Source of the DNA: an uncultured Eubacteriales bacterium
GTDB taxonomy: Bacteria; Bacillota; Clostridia; Oscillospirales; Acutalibacteraceae
NCBI GenBank assembly: GCA_934464615.1
Contig: CAKSKA010000002.1
Span: forward strand, 62,001 to 126,000
Direction: 5' to 3'
DNA: 64,000 nt
Shown here: one piece after another, positions 36,781 through 44,258 of the stretch
Numbering within the stretch: position 1 is the stretch's first letter
How the letters are laid out: every line of letters begins with the position of its first letter
The notes under the pieces: generated by a model
Seen by the model: only the letters and a program-made list of their open reading frames with translations
Database searches by the model: none
Told to the model about the DNA's origin: nothing
Program-made: the position numbers and the translations under genes

Positions 36781-37482
36781 TTATGACCAGCGGCGTTTTT
36801 CCACCGTACGCACGGTAAGGAAAATAAACAAAAACGAAACGCTTAACATATAAACAACGTCCGCCGCATTAAACACGCCTGCGGTAAATCCGGAAAAGCG
36901 GTCTATAAACGAAACGGCGGTATTTACTTTTTCAATCACTGCATAGCCCGATGCCGACGCGTAGGAGCCGAGCAGCAATACCGCAAGGAAAACCGCAAAG
37001 GTAAGCGCCGCCGCTATTACCGGACTTTCGGTAAGGGAGGACAGGAACATACCTATGGATATCATTACCGCGCCCAAAAGCAAAATGCCTATAAGCGCAT
37101 ACAAATATATAAGCCAGTTTACCGTAACGTGCAGCGACACTATAAACTGGAAAACGAGAGTAGGGATAAAGCCTACGGCATAAAGCGAAAGGGCGGCAAA
37201 GAACTTACCCATTACTATGCCGTACACCGAAACCGGTGCGGTAAGCAGAACCTGATCCACTTTTTGCCTGCGGTCCTCGCTTAAAAGGCGCATTGTTATA
37301 AACGGCACGGCAAAAATAACCACCGTTGCCATTGTGGACACGACCGATTCCACATGCGGCGCGCCCGAGGCGTAAACAACGCTGAAAAACATACCCGAAA
37401 AAAGTGCAAATGCCGCTACAATTACAAATCCCACGGGGGTTTGAAAATAAGACCTGAATTCTCTTTTAAATACAGCCGTCAT
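36781..37482 (-). CDS. ABC-2 type permease (GldF-like)
   Basis: A 233-residue membrane protein with six hydrophobic segments. The start FKREFRSYFQTPVGFVIVAA is typical of ABC-2/GldF permeases, and the FAVPFITMRLLSEDRRQ-type amphipathic stretch follows helix 2. It lies between its ATPase (17 bases upstream) and the GldG-like gene (14 bases downstream). Confidence 0.9.
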   Translation of the reverse strand: MTAVFKREFRSYFQTPVGFVIVAAFALFSGMFFSVVYASGAPHVESVVSTMATVVIFAVPFITMRLLSEDRRQKVDQVLLTAPVSVYGIVMGKFFAALSLYAVGFIPTLVFQFIVSLHVTVNWLIYLYALIGILLLGAVMISIGMFLSSLTESPVIAAALTFAVFLAVLLLGSYASASGYAVIEKVNTAVSFIDRFSGFTAGVFNAADVVYMLSVSFLFIFLTVRTVEKRRWS

Positions 37483-37499
37483 CTGTTTGCACCCTCCTC

Positions 37500-38450
37500 T
37501 TATAATTTTGCCGAAGCATTTTCGTCGTAAGTAAGTTTTATAAATACCTGCTCAAGACTTAATTCATTTGTATCAAGCATATATATGGGTTTATTCCTCT
37601 CGGCAAGTCGGGCGGCAATGTCACTGCGTATGTCGTTGCCGTCTTCCGGCGTTACGGCATAGTCAAGGCTGCCTTCTTCCTTTTTACCGAGACACACAAC
37701 CGATTTTACACCCTTTACGCTGTTTAAAATGCGTGTTACCTCTTCCTCGCTGCCGCCTGCGCGAACCGTAACCGAATGGTCGTGCGAGAGCGTTTTTGAA
37801 AGTTCGCTCGGTGTGGAGTCGGCAATCAGCTTGCCGTGATTTATAATTATTACCCTCTCGCACACCGCCTGTATTTCGGACAGGATATGAGATGACAGAA
37901 TTACGGTATGGTTTTTGCCGAGTTTTGCTATAAGGTTGCGTATTTCTATTATCTGTTTCGGATCAAGTCCTACGGTCGGCTCGTCCAATATCAGCACATC
38001 GGGGTTGCCTATAAGCGCCTGCGCTATACCCACACGCTGTTTGTAACCTTTGGAAAGACTTTTAATAAGTTTATTCTGCACATCCTCAATCTTAACCAGT
38101 TTTAATATCTCGTCAATATGCGGTACGCGCGGAAATTTCGCTTTTTTAAGGTCGTAAATAAAATTAAGATATTCCCGCACGCTCATATCTGTATAAAGCG
38201 GCGGTATTTCGGGCAAATAGCCTATTCTGCGTTTTGCCTCGTTGGGATTTTCCAATATATCGTAACCGTCTATTTCCACCTTGCCCTGTGTCAGCGACAA
38301 ATATCCCGTAAGGATATTCATAATAGTGGACTTACCTGCGCCGTTAGGTCCCAAAAAACCTACAACCTCGCCCTTTTCGATTTTAAAAGATACATCGTCA
38401 ACCGCCAAAAAGTTGCCGTACCTTTTACTTAAATGCGATACGTCAATCAT
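37500..38450 (-). CDS. ABC transporter ATPase (GldA-like)
   Basis: A 316-residue ATPase. Walker A is GPNGAGKST, the Q-loop region follows, the signature is LSKGYKQRVGIAQAL, Walker B is VLILDEPTVGLDP and the switch His is in ILSSHILSEIQAV. The C-terminal extension of about 90 residues (DHSVTVRAGGSEEEV) matches drug/Gld-type exporters. The start at 38450 follows GGGAGG; the frame extends 15 codons upstream without RBS. First gene of the operon; a TGG-TATTAT extended -10 lies about 35 bases upstream on the minus strand. Confidence 0.92.
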   Translation of the reverse strand: MIDVSHLSKRYGNFLAVDDVSFKIEKGEVVGFLGPNGAGKSTIMNILTGYLSLTQGKVEIDGYDILENPNEAKRRIGYLPEIPPLYTDMSVREYLNFIYDLKKAKFPRVPHIDEILKLVKIEDVQNKLIKSLSKGYKQRVGIAQALIGNPDVLILDEPTVGLDPKQIIEIRNLIAKLGKNHTVILSSHILSEIQAVCERVIIINHGKLIADSTPSELSKTLSHDHSVTVRAGGSEEEVTRILNSVKGVKSVVCLGKKEEGSLDYAVTPEDGNDIRSDIAARLAERNKPIYMLDTNELSLEQVFIKLTYDENASAKL

Positions 38451-38565
38451 TATCCTGCCTCCCGTTTTCTGTATAAACCAGAAAAATAATACCAAATAAA
38501 TATAAATAAAATGTGAATATTTAGTTAATTATACAATATTTAAAGCAAAGATACAAGCGGCATTG

Positions 38566-38594
38566 TTGACTTTTAACCGATTTTATAATATTAT
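38566..38594 (+). promoter_or_regulatory. Promoter of the DUF1015 gene
   Basis: TTGACT (38566-38571), 17 bases and TATTAT (38589-38594), 44 bases before the start codon. Confidence 0.7.
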
Positions 38595-38638
38595 TTAAAA
38601 AAACACGGTTGCTGCGCAATCGGTAAAGGAGTACGTTT

Positions 38639-39910
38639 ATGGCGGAATTAAAAGGTTTTTGCGGATTACGTTTTACACAAAAGGCAGGGGACAAGGCAGA
38701 GGTCTGCTGTCCGCCTTACGATATAATATCCGCTGCGGAAAAAGCCGAATTTTTAAGGAAAAACGAACACAATATTATAAGACTTGAATTGCCCGAGCCC
38801 ACTGCCGACGGTTACAGAACCGCCGCCGAAACTAAAAAAGAGTGGACCGACAGCGGCATACTTGCAGCCGACGAAAAGGAAAGCATTTATATTTATGAGG
38901 AACGCTTTACCGTAAAGGGCAAACAATATTCCTTTAAAGGCTTTACCTGTTATGTAAAACTCCACGAATTTTCCGAGGGCGTAGTGCTTCCGCACGAGGA
39001 AACCTTATCCAAGGCAAAAGCCGACCGTTTTGAACTGCTTAAAGCAACCGGCTGCAGCTTCAGCCAGATATACTCCCTTTACACCGATCCGCACGGCATT
39101 ACAAACAAACTGCTTGATGAACTTTCAAGCGGCGAGCCGGATGACGTTTTTACCGACGGCCAAGGCGTTACGCATATGCTGTGGGCAGTGCCGGAATGTG
39201 AAAAGACCGCCGAAATTTTTGCACAGTTTAAGGACAGGAAATTATATATTGCCGACGGGCACCACCGTTACGAAACCGCCCTTAACTACCGCAGATACGT
39301 ACACGAAAACGGACTGAAACAGCCGAACAGCGAATACATAATGATGTTTTTGGTAAATATGGAAAACGACGGACTTGTGGTTTTCCCCACCCACCGCATT
39401 GTACGCGATTTAAAGAATTTTGACTGTAAATCGGTTTTAAGCGCAGCCGAGGAATACTTCCATATTAAAGAGATAAACAAAGATTCCGCCGAAGCGTTTT
39501 TGGACGCCGAATATGCACGACACGGCAAAGCCTTTGTAATGCTTACAAAGGAAAAAACCTATGCGCTTACACTGCGCGATTTGGCGGTGATGGACAAACT
39601 GCTGCCGGATAAAAGCGAAGCACTGCGCCGACTTGATGTTACGGTGCTGCATTCCCTTATTCTTGAAAACATAATGGGAATTGACAAAGAAAATATGGCA
39701 AAACAGATAAACCTTACCTACACGCGTGACGCCGGCGAGGCAGACGCTGCGGCACAAACTTATGCAGATTGCAGCTTTTTGCTTAACCCGACACGCGTTG
39801 ACGAAATTGCGGCTGTTGCCGCCGCCGGTGAGAAAATGCCGCAAAAATCGACATACTTTTACCCGAAACTTATAACGGGACTTGTTATGAATGAAGTTAT
39901 AAAAAAATAA
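38639..39910 (+). CDS. DUF1015 family protein
   Basis: A 423-residue cytoplasmic protein of the DUF1015 family, full length. Hallmarks are CCPPYDIIS near the N terminus, VLPHEETLSKAKADR and IADGHHRYETALNYR. The invariant His/Asp/Arg residues suggest an enzyme, but no activity is established. In many anaerobes it lies beside serine biosynthesis genes, which is not so here. AAAGGAG precedes the ATG. Monocistronic between its own promoter and terminator. Confidence 0.92.
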   Translation: MAELKGFCGLRFTQKAGDKAEVCCPPYDIISAAEKAEFLRKNEHNIIRLELPEPTADGYRTAAETKKEWTDSGILAADEKESIYIYEERFTVKGKQYSFKGFTCYVKLHEFSEGVVLPHEETLSKAKADRFELLKATGCSFSQIYSLYTDPHGITNKLLDELSSGEPDDVFTDGQGVTHMLWAVPECEKTAEIFAQFKDRKLYIADGHHRYETALNYRRYVHENGLKQPNSEYIMMFLVNMENDGLVVFPTHRIVRDLKNFDCKSVLSAAEEYFHIKEINKDSAEAFLDAEYARHGKAFVMLTKEKTYALTLRDLAVMDKLLPDKSEALRRLDVTVLHSLILENIMGIDKENMAKQINLTYTRDAGEADAAAQTYADCSFLLNPTRVDEIAAVAAAGEKMPQKSTYFYPKLITGLVMNEVIKK

Positions 39911-39931
39911 GTTACACCTGTTTTATCAGCA

Positions 39932-39991
39932 ATTTCGGTCGGATCTTTTGTACCGAATATACGGTAATCCGACCGAAATACATATTTTTTT
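39932..39991 (+). terminator. Terminator after the DUF1015 gene
   Basis: A 13-bp perfect stem (39932-39944 with 39967-39979) encloses a smaller TACCG/CGGTA hairpin and is followed by a run of eight T residues. Confidence 0.8.
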
Positions 39992-40002
39992 GCAAAAAGG
40001 TA

Positions 40003-40031
40003 TTGACAAAAGATTTTTGGTAATATATAAT
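40003..40031 (+). promoter_or_regulatory. tRNA operon promoter
   Basis: Exact TTGACA (40003-40008), 17 bases and exact TATAAT (40026-40031), about 28 bases before tRNA-Met. Confidence 0.85.
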
Positions 40032-40059
40032 AGCATAGTCGCACAAGCCGACTTTATGC

Positions 40060-40136
40060 GGCTGTATAGCTCAGTTGGCTAGAGCATGCGGTTCATACCC
40101 GCAGTGTCATTGGTTCAAATCCAATTACAGCCACCA
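40060..40136 (+). tRNA. tRNA-Met (anticodon CAT)
   Basis: A 77-base cloverleaf with encoded CCA. Acceptor GGCTGTA pairs TACAGCC, the D arm is TAGCTC/GAGCA, the anticodon loop TTCATAC has anticodon CAT, and the T loop is TTCAAAT. The 5' base pairs normally, so it is elongator rather than initiator tRNA. A CAT anticodon could also be tRNA-Ile2 after lysidine modification. Confidence 0.93.
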
Positions 40137-40141
40137 TATAC

Positions 40142-40217
40142 GGCCCGGTGGTCAAGAGGCCTAAGACACCGCCCTTTCACGGCGGTAACACGGGTTCGAA
40201 TCCCGTCCGGGTCACCA
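40142..40217 (+). tRNA. tRNA-Glu (anticodon TTC)
   Basis: A 76-base cloverleaf with encoded CCA. Acceptor GGCCCGG pairs CCGGGTC, the anticodon stem CCGCC/GGCGG encloses CTTTCAC (anticodon TTC), and the T arm is CGGGTTCGAATCCCG. Five bases separate it from tRNA-Met in one transcript. Confidence 0.95.
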
Positions 40218-40220
40218 ACG

Positions 40221-40260
40221 AAAAGCCCCTATCACATATGTGATAGGGGCTTTTGTGTTT
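40221..40260 (+). terminator. Terminator of the tRNA operon
   Basis: A perfect 34-base palindrome (40221-40254, AAAAGCCCC to GGGGCTTTT) directly after tRNA-Glu ends in a T-rich tract. By symmetry it also ends transcripts of the broken XRE gene from the other strand. Confidence 0.85.
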
Positions 40261-40268
40261 ATTATTAA

Positions 40269-40744
40269 TTATTCACTGTAAGTCAGTATCTCGTCGATTT
40301 TGCAATCAAGCGCGGAGCATAGTGTGACATGACACGAACCTGTCACGCCTACGAAACAAAATTTTGCATAATACATTGCCTCAAAACTTGAAATACGACA
40401 GTATTCCTGCGTTTTGTCGGCTTCGTCTTATAACAAAATTTTTAGTTTCGATAGGTTAAAAGTTTCTGCCGTCGAATTTTATATTCGGCGAAGCGAGAAA
40501 TTTGCAGCAAGGCTGACGCCTTGCAAAAATAAACGCAAAGCCGCAATCTAAAAGGCGGCGAGCGAAACCGCGACAAGTTCGAGTCATGTCACACTATGCG
40601 GTCCAGCACAAAACCGTCGTATCTTTTTACACGGTTTTTGTAGTAGTTATCAATTATCTGATACCTTATTCCCGTTCTCTTTGCAAGCTCATACCGTGTA
40701 ATTTTCCGCTTTTCAAGGGCGGCGTCAAGCGTCATATATACCAT
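40269..40744 (-). pseudogene. XRE-family regulator interrupted by a MITE
   Basis: A small Cro/CI-type helix-turn-helix gene split by the element at 40322-40594. The 5' part (40744 to 40597) encodes a start MVYMTLDAALEKRK and the HTH YELAKRTGIRYQIIDNYY; the remaining 3' part (40319 to 40269) encodes CSALDCKIDEILTYSE and TAA. Removing the element plus one TA leaves exactly 201 bases, an uninterrupted 66-residue frame reading VLDRICSALDCKIDE across the joint. In the present allele translation stops one codon into the element (VLDRIV). The ATG at 40744 follows GAGGTG. The truncated 51-residue product would keep the HTH but lose the last helix. Confidence 0.9.
40322..40594. mobile_element. MITE-like element 2 (273 bp) inserted in an XRE gene
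   Basis: Terminal inverted repeats begin with a perfect GTGTGACATGAC and continue imperfectly for about 25 bases (CGAAC-CTGTC at left, GACAAGTTCG at right). TA at 40320-40321 and 40595-40596 forms the target duplication, and excision restores a reading frame. There is no coding capacity. Internal landmarks (CTGCGTTTT at offset about 85, GCAAGGC-TGAC-GCCTTGC at offset about 185) coincide with those of the element at 33226. TA duplication suggests mobilisation by an IS630/Tc1-mariner-type transposase, none of which is in this window. Confidence 0.88.
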
Positions 40745-40819
40745 AATTATACACCTCAAATATATTTTATTAAATATATTTTTGTTTGGCAATACACTTG
40801 ATTAAGTATATATGTTTTT

Positions 40820-41812
40820 TTACATTCCGCAGATTTTATCAATTTCGGCTTCTTCCTGTGCGGTAAACTTTGTATTTTGCAGCGCCTTTATATTATCGAG
40901 TATCTGCTGCGGTTTGGACGCGCCTATAAGCACGCTTGTAACAACGCCGTCGCGCAATATCCACGCAAGCGCCATTTCGGCAAGCGTCTGACCGCGCGCA
41001 GCCGCAATTTCGTTTAACAGTTTTGCTTTTTGCACTGCCTGCGGCGTTATTGCGGATTCGCTTAAATATCTGCCGTCGGCATGGGCGCGGCTGTCCGCCG
41101 GAATTCCGTGCAAATAACGGTCGGTCAGCAATCCCTGCGCCAACGGACTGAAGGCGATAATACCTTTTTTGCACTCTGCCGCGGCGGATTTAAGTCCGTT
41201 TTGCTCTATTGTGCGGTCGAATATCGAATATCTGTTTTGATTTATAACAAAAGGACAATGCAGTTCCTTTAAAATCTTCACTGCCGCCTTAAGCGTTTCG
41301 CCGTTATAGTTTGAAAGTCCCACATAAAGCGCTTTGCCCGACTGTACCGCGGAATTAAGCGCACCCATGGTTTCCTCAAGCGGCGTATCGGGATCGGGAC
41401 GGTGATGGTAAAAAATATCCACATAATCAAGTCCCAGACTTTTAAGGCTGTTATCAAGACTTGCCAGCAAATATTTTCTTGATCCGTGGTCGCCGTAAGG
41501 TCCCGGCCACATATCATACCCTGCTTTAGTGCTGATAATCAGTTCATCGCGGTAAGCAAAAAGGTCGTCCTTTAAAATCCTGCCGAAGTTCTTTTCTGCG
41601 GCGCCGTAAGGCGGACCGTAGTTGTTTGCAAGGTCAAAATGTGTTATGCCGTTATCAAACGCGGTAAACAACAGCTTTTGCATATTCTCCCGACAGCACG
41701 TATCACCGAAATTATGCCAAAGTCCCAAAGACACGCCCGGCAGCATAAGTCCGCTGTCGCCGCAGCGAAAGTATTTCATATCGCCGTATCTGTTTGCCTG
41801 TGCAGTGTACAT
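40820..41812 (-). CDS. Aldo/keto reductase (YghZ-like)
   Basis: A 330-residue NADPH-dependent oxidoreductase with a TIM-barrel fold. The N terminus MYTAQANRYGDMKYFRCG followed by LGLWHNFGD is characteristic of the L-glyceraldehyde-3-phosphate reductase branch. The catalytic tetrad is visible as FDLANNYG (Asp and Tyr), STKAGYD (Lys) and YHHRPDPDTP (His). SVLIGASKPQQI near the end binds NADP. The start at 41812 follows GGGAG; an in-frame ATG two codons upstream is too close to it. Single gene. The physiological substrate is unknown; the family detoxifies reactive aldehydes such as methylglyoxal. Confidence 0.92.
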   Translation of the reverse strand: MYTAQANRYGDMKYFRCGDSGLMLPGVSLGLWHNFGDTCCRENMQKLLFTAFDNGITHFDLANNYGPPYGAAEKNFGRILKDDLFAYRDELIISTKAGYDMWPGPYGDHGSRKYLLASLDNSLKSLGLDYVDIFYHHRPDPDTPLEETMGALNSAVQSGKALYVGLSNYNGETLKAAVKILKELHCPFVINQNRYSIFDRTIEQNGLKSAAAECKKGIIAFSPLAQGLLTDRYLHGIPADSRAHADGRYLSESAITPQAVQKAKLLNEIAAARGQTLAEMALAWILRDGVVTSVLIGASKPQQILDNIKALQNTKFTAQEEAEIDKICGM

Positions 41813-41993
41813 AAACATCGCTCCCGTAAAAATTTTTTCAATTTTATTTTACAGTCCCCGGCAGGTGCTTACAAGTTATTTTTTTATGTATTTTTTACAA
41901 TCTTTTATCACTTTGCCGTATTTTGTACAACAACATTGCCGCCGCGTCAACCAAAACGGTAAAAAATGGATTTTTTTGCCGTGCGGCGCACTG

Positions 41994-42022
41994 TTGACAA
42001 GCAAAATCCTTTGTGTTATATT
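41994..42022 (+). promoter_or_regulatory. Promoter of the TIGR04002 gene
   Basis: TTGACA (41994-41999), 17 bases and TATATT (42017-42022). Confidence 0.75.
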
Positions 42023-42057
42023 ATCAGGCATAAAACAACCCGAAGGGAGATATGTAT

Positions 42058-42561
42058 ATGAAAAACTATAAAAAAATTATTACTGCCGGTGTATTTGCCG
42101 CGCTTATTTGCGTTTTAACCGCATTTTTGCAGATCCCCATAATTTCGGGACAAGGCTATGTACATTTGGGCGACGCCGTAATATATTTGGCTGCAAGTAT
42201 ATTGCCTACACCGTATGCTGCGGCTGCGGCGGCAATCGGCGGCGGCTTGGCGGACGTGCTTTCCGGCTCACCCGTTTGGGCGCCGGCAACCATTATTATA
42301 AAGGCGTTGCTTACGCTTTCCTTTACAAGCAAAAAAACAAAAATGCTTTGCGGCAGAAATGCCTTGGCGTCGGCAATAGGTATGCCTATAACCGTCGCCG
42401 GATATTACGTTGCCGAGGCTTTGATTTACGGCAGCTGGGTAACACCGGCAGCATCTGTTATATGGAATGTGGCACAGGCAGGCGCGTCGGCGGCAGTGTT
42501 CATTATTGCGGCTGCGGCACTTGATAAACTTTCCTTTAAAGAAAAATTCAGCAAACAGTAA
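42058..42561 (+). CDS. ECF transporter S component, TIGR04002-like
   Basis: A 167-residue membrane protein with five or six helices. Blocks GYVHLGDAVIYLAASILP and GGGLADVLSGSPVWAP match my memory of the TIGR04002 group of putative ECF S components, whose substrate is unknown. The start at 42058 follows GGGAGA with proper spacing; the ATG at 42052 is too close. Monocistronic, with its own promoter and terminator; no riboswitch in the short leader. Confidence 0.82.
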   Translation: MKNYKKIITAGVFAALICVLTAFLQIPIISGQGYVHLGDAVIYLAASILPTPYAAAAAAIGGGLADVLSGSPVWAPATIIIKALLTLSFTSKKTKMLCGRNALASAIGMPITVAGYYVAEALIYGSWVTPAASVIWNVAQAGASAAVFIIAAAALDKLSFKEKFSKQ

Positions 42562-42588
42562 CCCGATGTTATATATGTTTGTATTTTT

Positions 42589-42625
42589 ACGCGGTATCCG
42601 TAACGGGTACCGCGTTTTTTATTTT
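42589..42625 (+). terminator. Terminator after the TIGR04002 gene
   Basis: Stem ACGCGGTA (42589-42596) with TACCGCGT (42608-42615), followed by TTTTTATTTT. Confidence 0.85.
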
Positions 42626-42645
42626 GCGGTGCGCGAATACCGCAC

Positions 42646-42674
42646 TTGAAAATCCGAAATATATAATATATAAT
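42646..42674 (+). promoter_or_regulatory. Promoter of the NSS symporter gene
   Basis: TTGAAA (42646-42651), 17 bases and TATAAT (42669-42674), 27 bases before the start codon. Confidence 0.7.
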
Positions 42675-42701
42675 GTATAATATTGTGGGGAGAGTGAAAA
42701 A

Positions 42702-44114
42702 ATGGAAACTAAAACCAAACATAAAGGATTCAGCGGCTCTATAGGCTTTGTTCTTGCCGCTGCAGGCAGCGCAGTGGGCGTCGGCAATATATGGCGTTTT
42801 CCGTATTTGTGCGCGAAGGACGGCGGCGGATTATTCTTAATTGTATATCTTGTTTTGGTGCTTACTTTCGGTTTTGTATTGCTTACAACCGATGTTGCAA
42901 TAGGCCGAAAAACCAAGAAAAATGCGCTTAACGCATTTGGCTCCATCAACAAAAAGTGGAAATTTCTGGGTTATCTTACATTTCTTGTTCCCGCGCTTAT
43001 TATGACTTATTATTCGGTAATAGGCGGATGGATAACCAAATATTTTGCGGAATATATTATCTCCGACGGCACACGTGCGGCAAGCGACGGATATTTTACG
43101 AACTTTATAACTTCGCCGATAGCACCCATTGTTTTTATGCTTGTGTTTTTGGCGCTTACCGCGTGGATAGTTTTTTGCGGAGTTGAAAAGGGTATCGAAA
43201 AAGTATCAAAATACATTATGCCGGTACTGCTGCTGTTAATACTTGTTATAAGCATCTTTTCACTCACGCTGTCAGTGACTGATGACACGGGGGAGACACG
43301 TACGGGTTTGCAGGGTTTGGCGGTTTATTTAAAGCCTGATTTTACCGGCATAACCGTAAAGCGATTTATGGAGATTGTGCTTGACGCTATGAGTCAGTTG
43401 TTTTTCTCCTTAAGTGTCAGCATGGGAATAATGATTACCTACGGCAGTTATGTAAAGGACGACGTTAACCTTATAAAAGCCAACAACCAAATTGAGTTTT
43501 TTGATACCGGCGTTGCTTTCCTTGCCGGCATGATGATAATTCCGGCGGTTTTTGTTTTCCTTGGCAAAGAAGGTATGTCAAGCGGACCGAGCCTTACTTT
43601 TATAAGCCTTCCCCGTGTATTTTCGGCAATGGGCGGTATAGGTAAATTCGTCGGCATAGCGTTCTTTTTAGCCCTCGGTTTTGCGGCGCTTACAAGCTGT
43701 GTTTCGGTAATGGAAACACTTGTTGCAAACTGTATGGAAATATTCGGCAAAAGCCGTAAACAAATGTGCGCCGCTATATCGGTTTATTCCGTTATAACAG
43801 CAGTTTTAATATGCCTTGGCTACAATGTTTTGTACTTTAACATAACATTGCCTAACGGCACGGCGGCACAACTTCTGGACGTGGTGGATTATATAAGCAA
43901 CAACTTCCTTATGCCGTTTATAAGCCTGCTTACAAGCATATTTGTAGGCTGGGTTGTAGGTCCTAAATGGATAATAGCTGAAGTAGAGAAAAACGGCGAG
44001 ACATTCGGCAGGGCAAAACTGTACGGGTTTATGATAAAGTATGTCGTTCCCGTTGTTATGCTTGTGCTGTTTGCAACCTCTACCGGCCTTTTTGACTTAA
44101 TATTTAAAAAATAA
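42702..44114 (+). CDS. Neurotransmitter:sodium symporter family transporter
   Basis: A 470-residue membrane protein with 11-12 helices of the LeuT fold. The first helix carries the Na+/substrate-binding GFVLAAAGSAVGVGNIWRFP (20-residue core of the family), followed by FLIVYLVLVLTFG; helix 6-8 regions show FFSLSVSMGIMITYGSY. Bacterial members are Na+-coupled amino-acid importers, frequently for tryptophan, tyrosine or branched-chain amino acids; which one is not visible here. RBS GGGGAGAG. Monocistronic. Confidence 0.93.
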   Translation: METKTKHKGFSGSIGFVLAAAGSAVGVGNIWRFPYLCAKDGGGLFLIVYLVLVLTFGFVLLTTDVAIGRKTKKNALNAFGSINKKWKFLGYLTFLVPALIMTYYSVIGGWITKYFAEYIISDGTRAASDGYFTNFITSPIAPIVFMLVFLALTAWIVFCGVEKGIEKVSKYIMPVLLLLILVISIFSLTLSVTDDTGETRTGLQGLAVYLKPDFTGITVKRFMEIVLDAMSQLFFSLSVSMGIMITYGSYVKDDVNLIKANNQIEFFDTGVAFLAGMMIIPAVFVFLGKEGMSSGPSLTFISLPRVFSAMGGIGKFVGIAFFLALGFAALTSCVSVMETLVANCMEIFGKSRKQMCAAISVYSVITAVLICLGYNVLYFNITLPNGTAAQLLDVVDYISNNFLMPFISLLTSIFVGWVVGPKWIIAEVEKNGETFGRAKLYGFMIKYVVPVVMLVLFATSTGLFDLIFKK

Positions 44115-44123
44115 CAAATATTG

Positions 44124-44157
44124 AATACCGCGGATTTAATTTCCGCGGTATTTTTAT
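44124..44157 (+). terminator. Terminator after the NSS gene
   Basis: An 11-bp perfect stem (44124-44134 with 44142-44152) around a 7-base loop, followed by T residues. Confidence 0.85.
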
Positions 44158-44172
44158 GCCCTCGGCTTCGGC

Positions 44173-44189
44173 TTTACATAGATTTTACA
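44173..44189 (+). promoter_or_regulatory. Pho-box-like direct repeat before the Na/Pi cotransporter
   Basis: TTTACA (44173-44178) repeats after five bases as TTTACA (44184-44189), the same spacing and nearly the same spacer (TAGAT versus TAAAC) as upstream of phoP. A TATAAA at 44211-44216 could be the -10; no good -35 is present, as is usual for activator-dependent promoters. Confidence 0.6.
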
Positions 44190-44258
44190 ATTACTTGATT
44201 TTTTAATTGATATAAATCCCGTAAAATAAACGTAAAGAAAAAGTAAAAGAGGGGAATT

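Noticed and set aside
40086..40268. 60-codon plus-strand open frame
   Set aside because: It overlaps both tRNA genes and the tRNA terminator, and nothing suggests translation.
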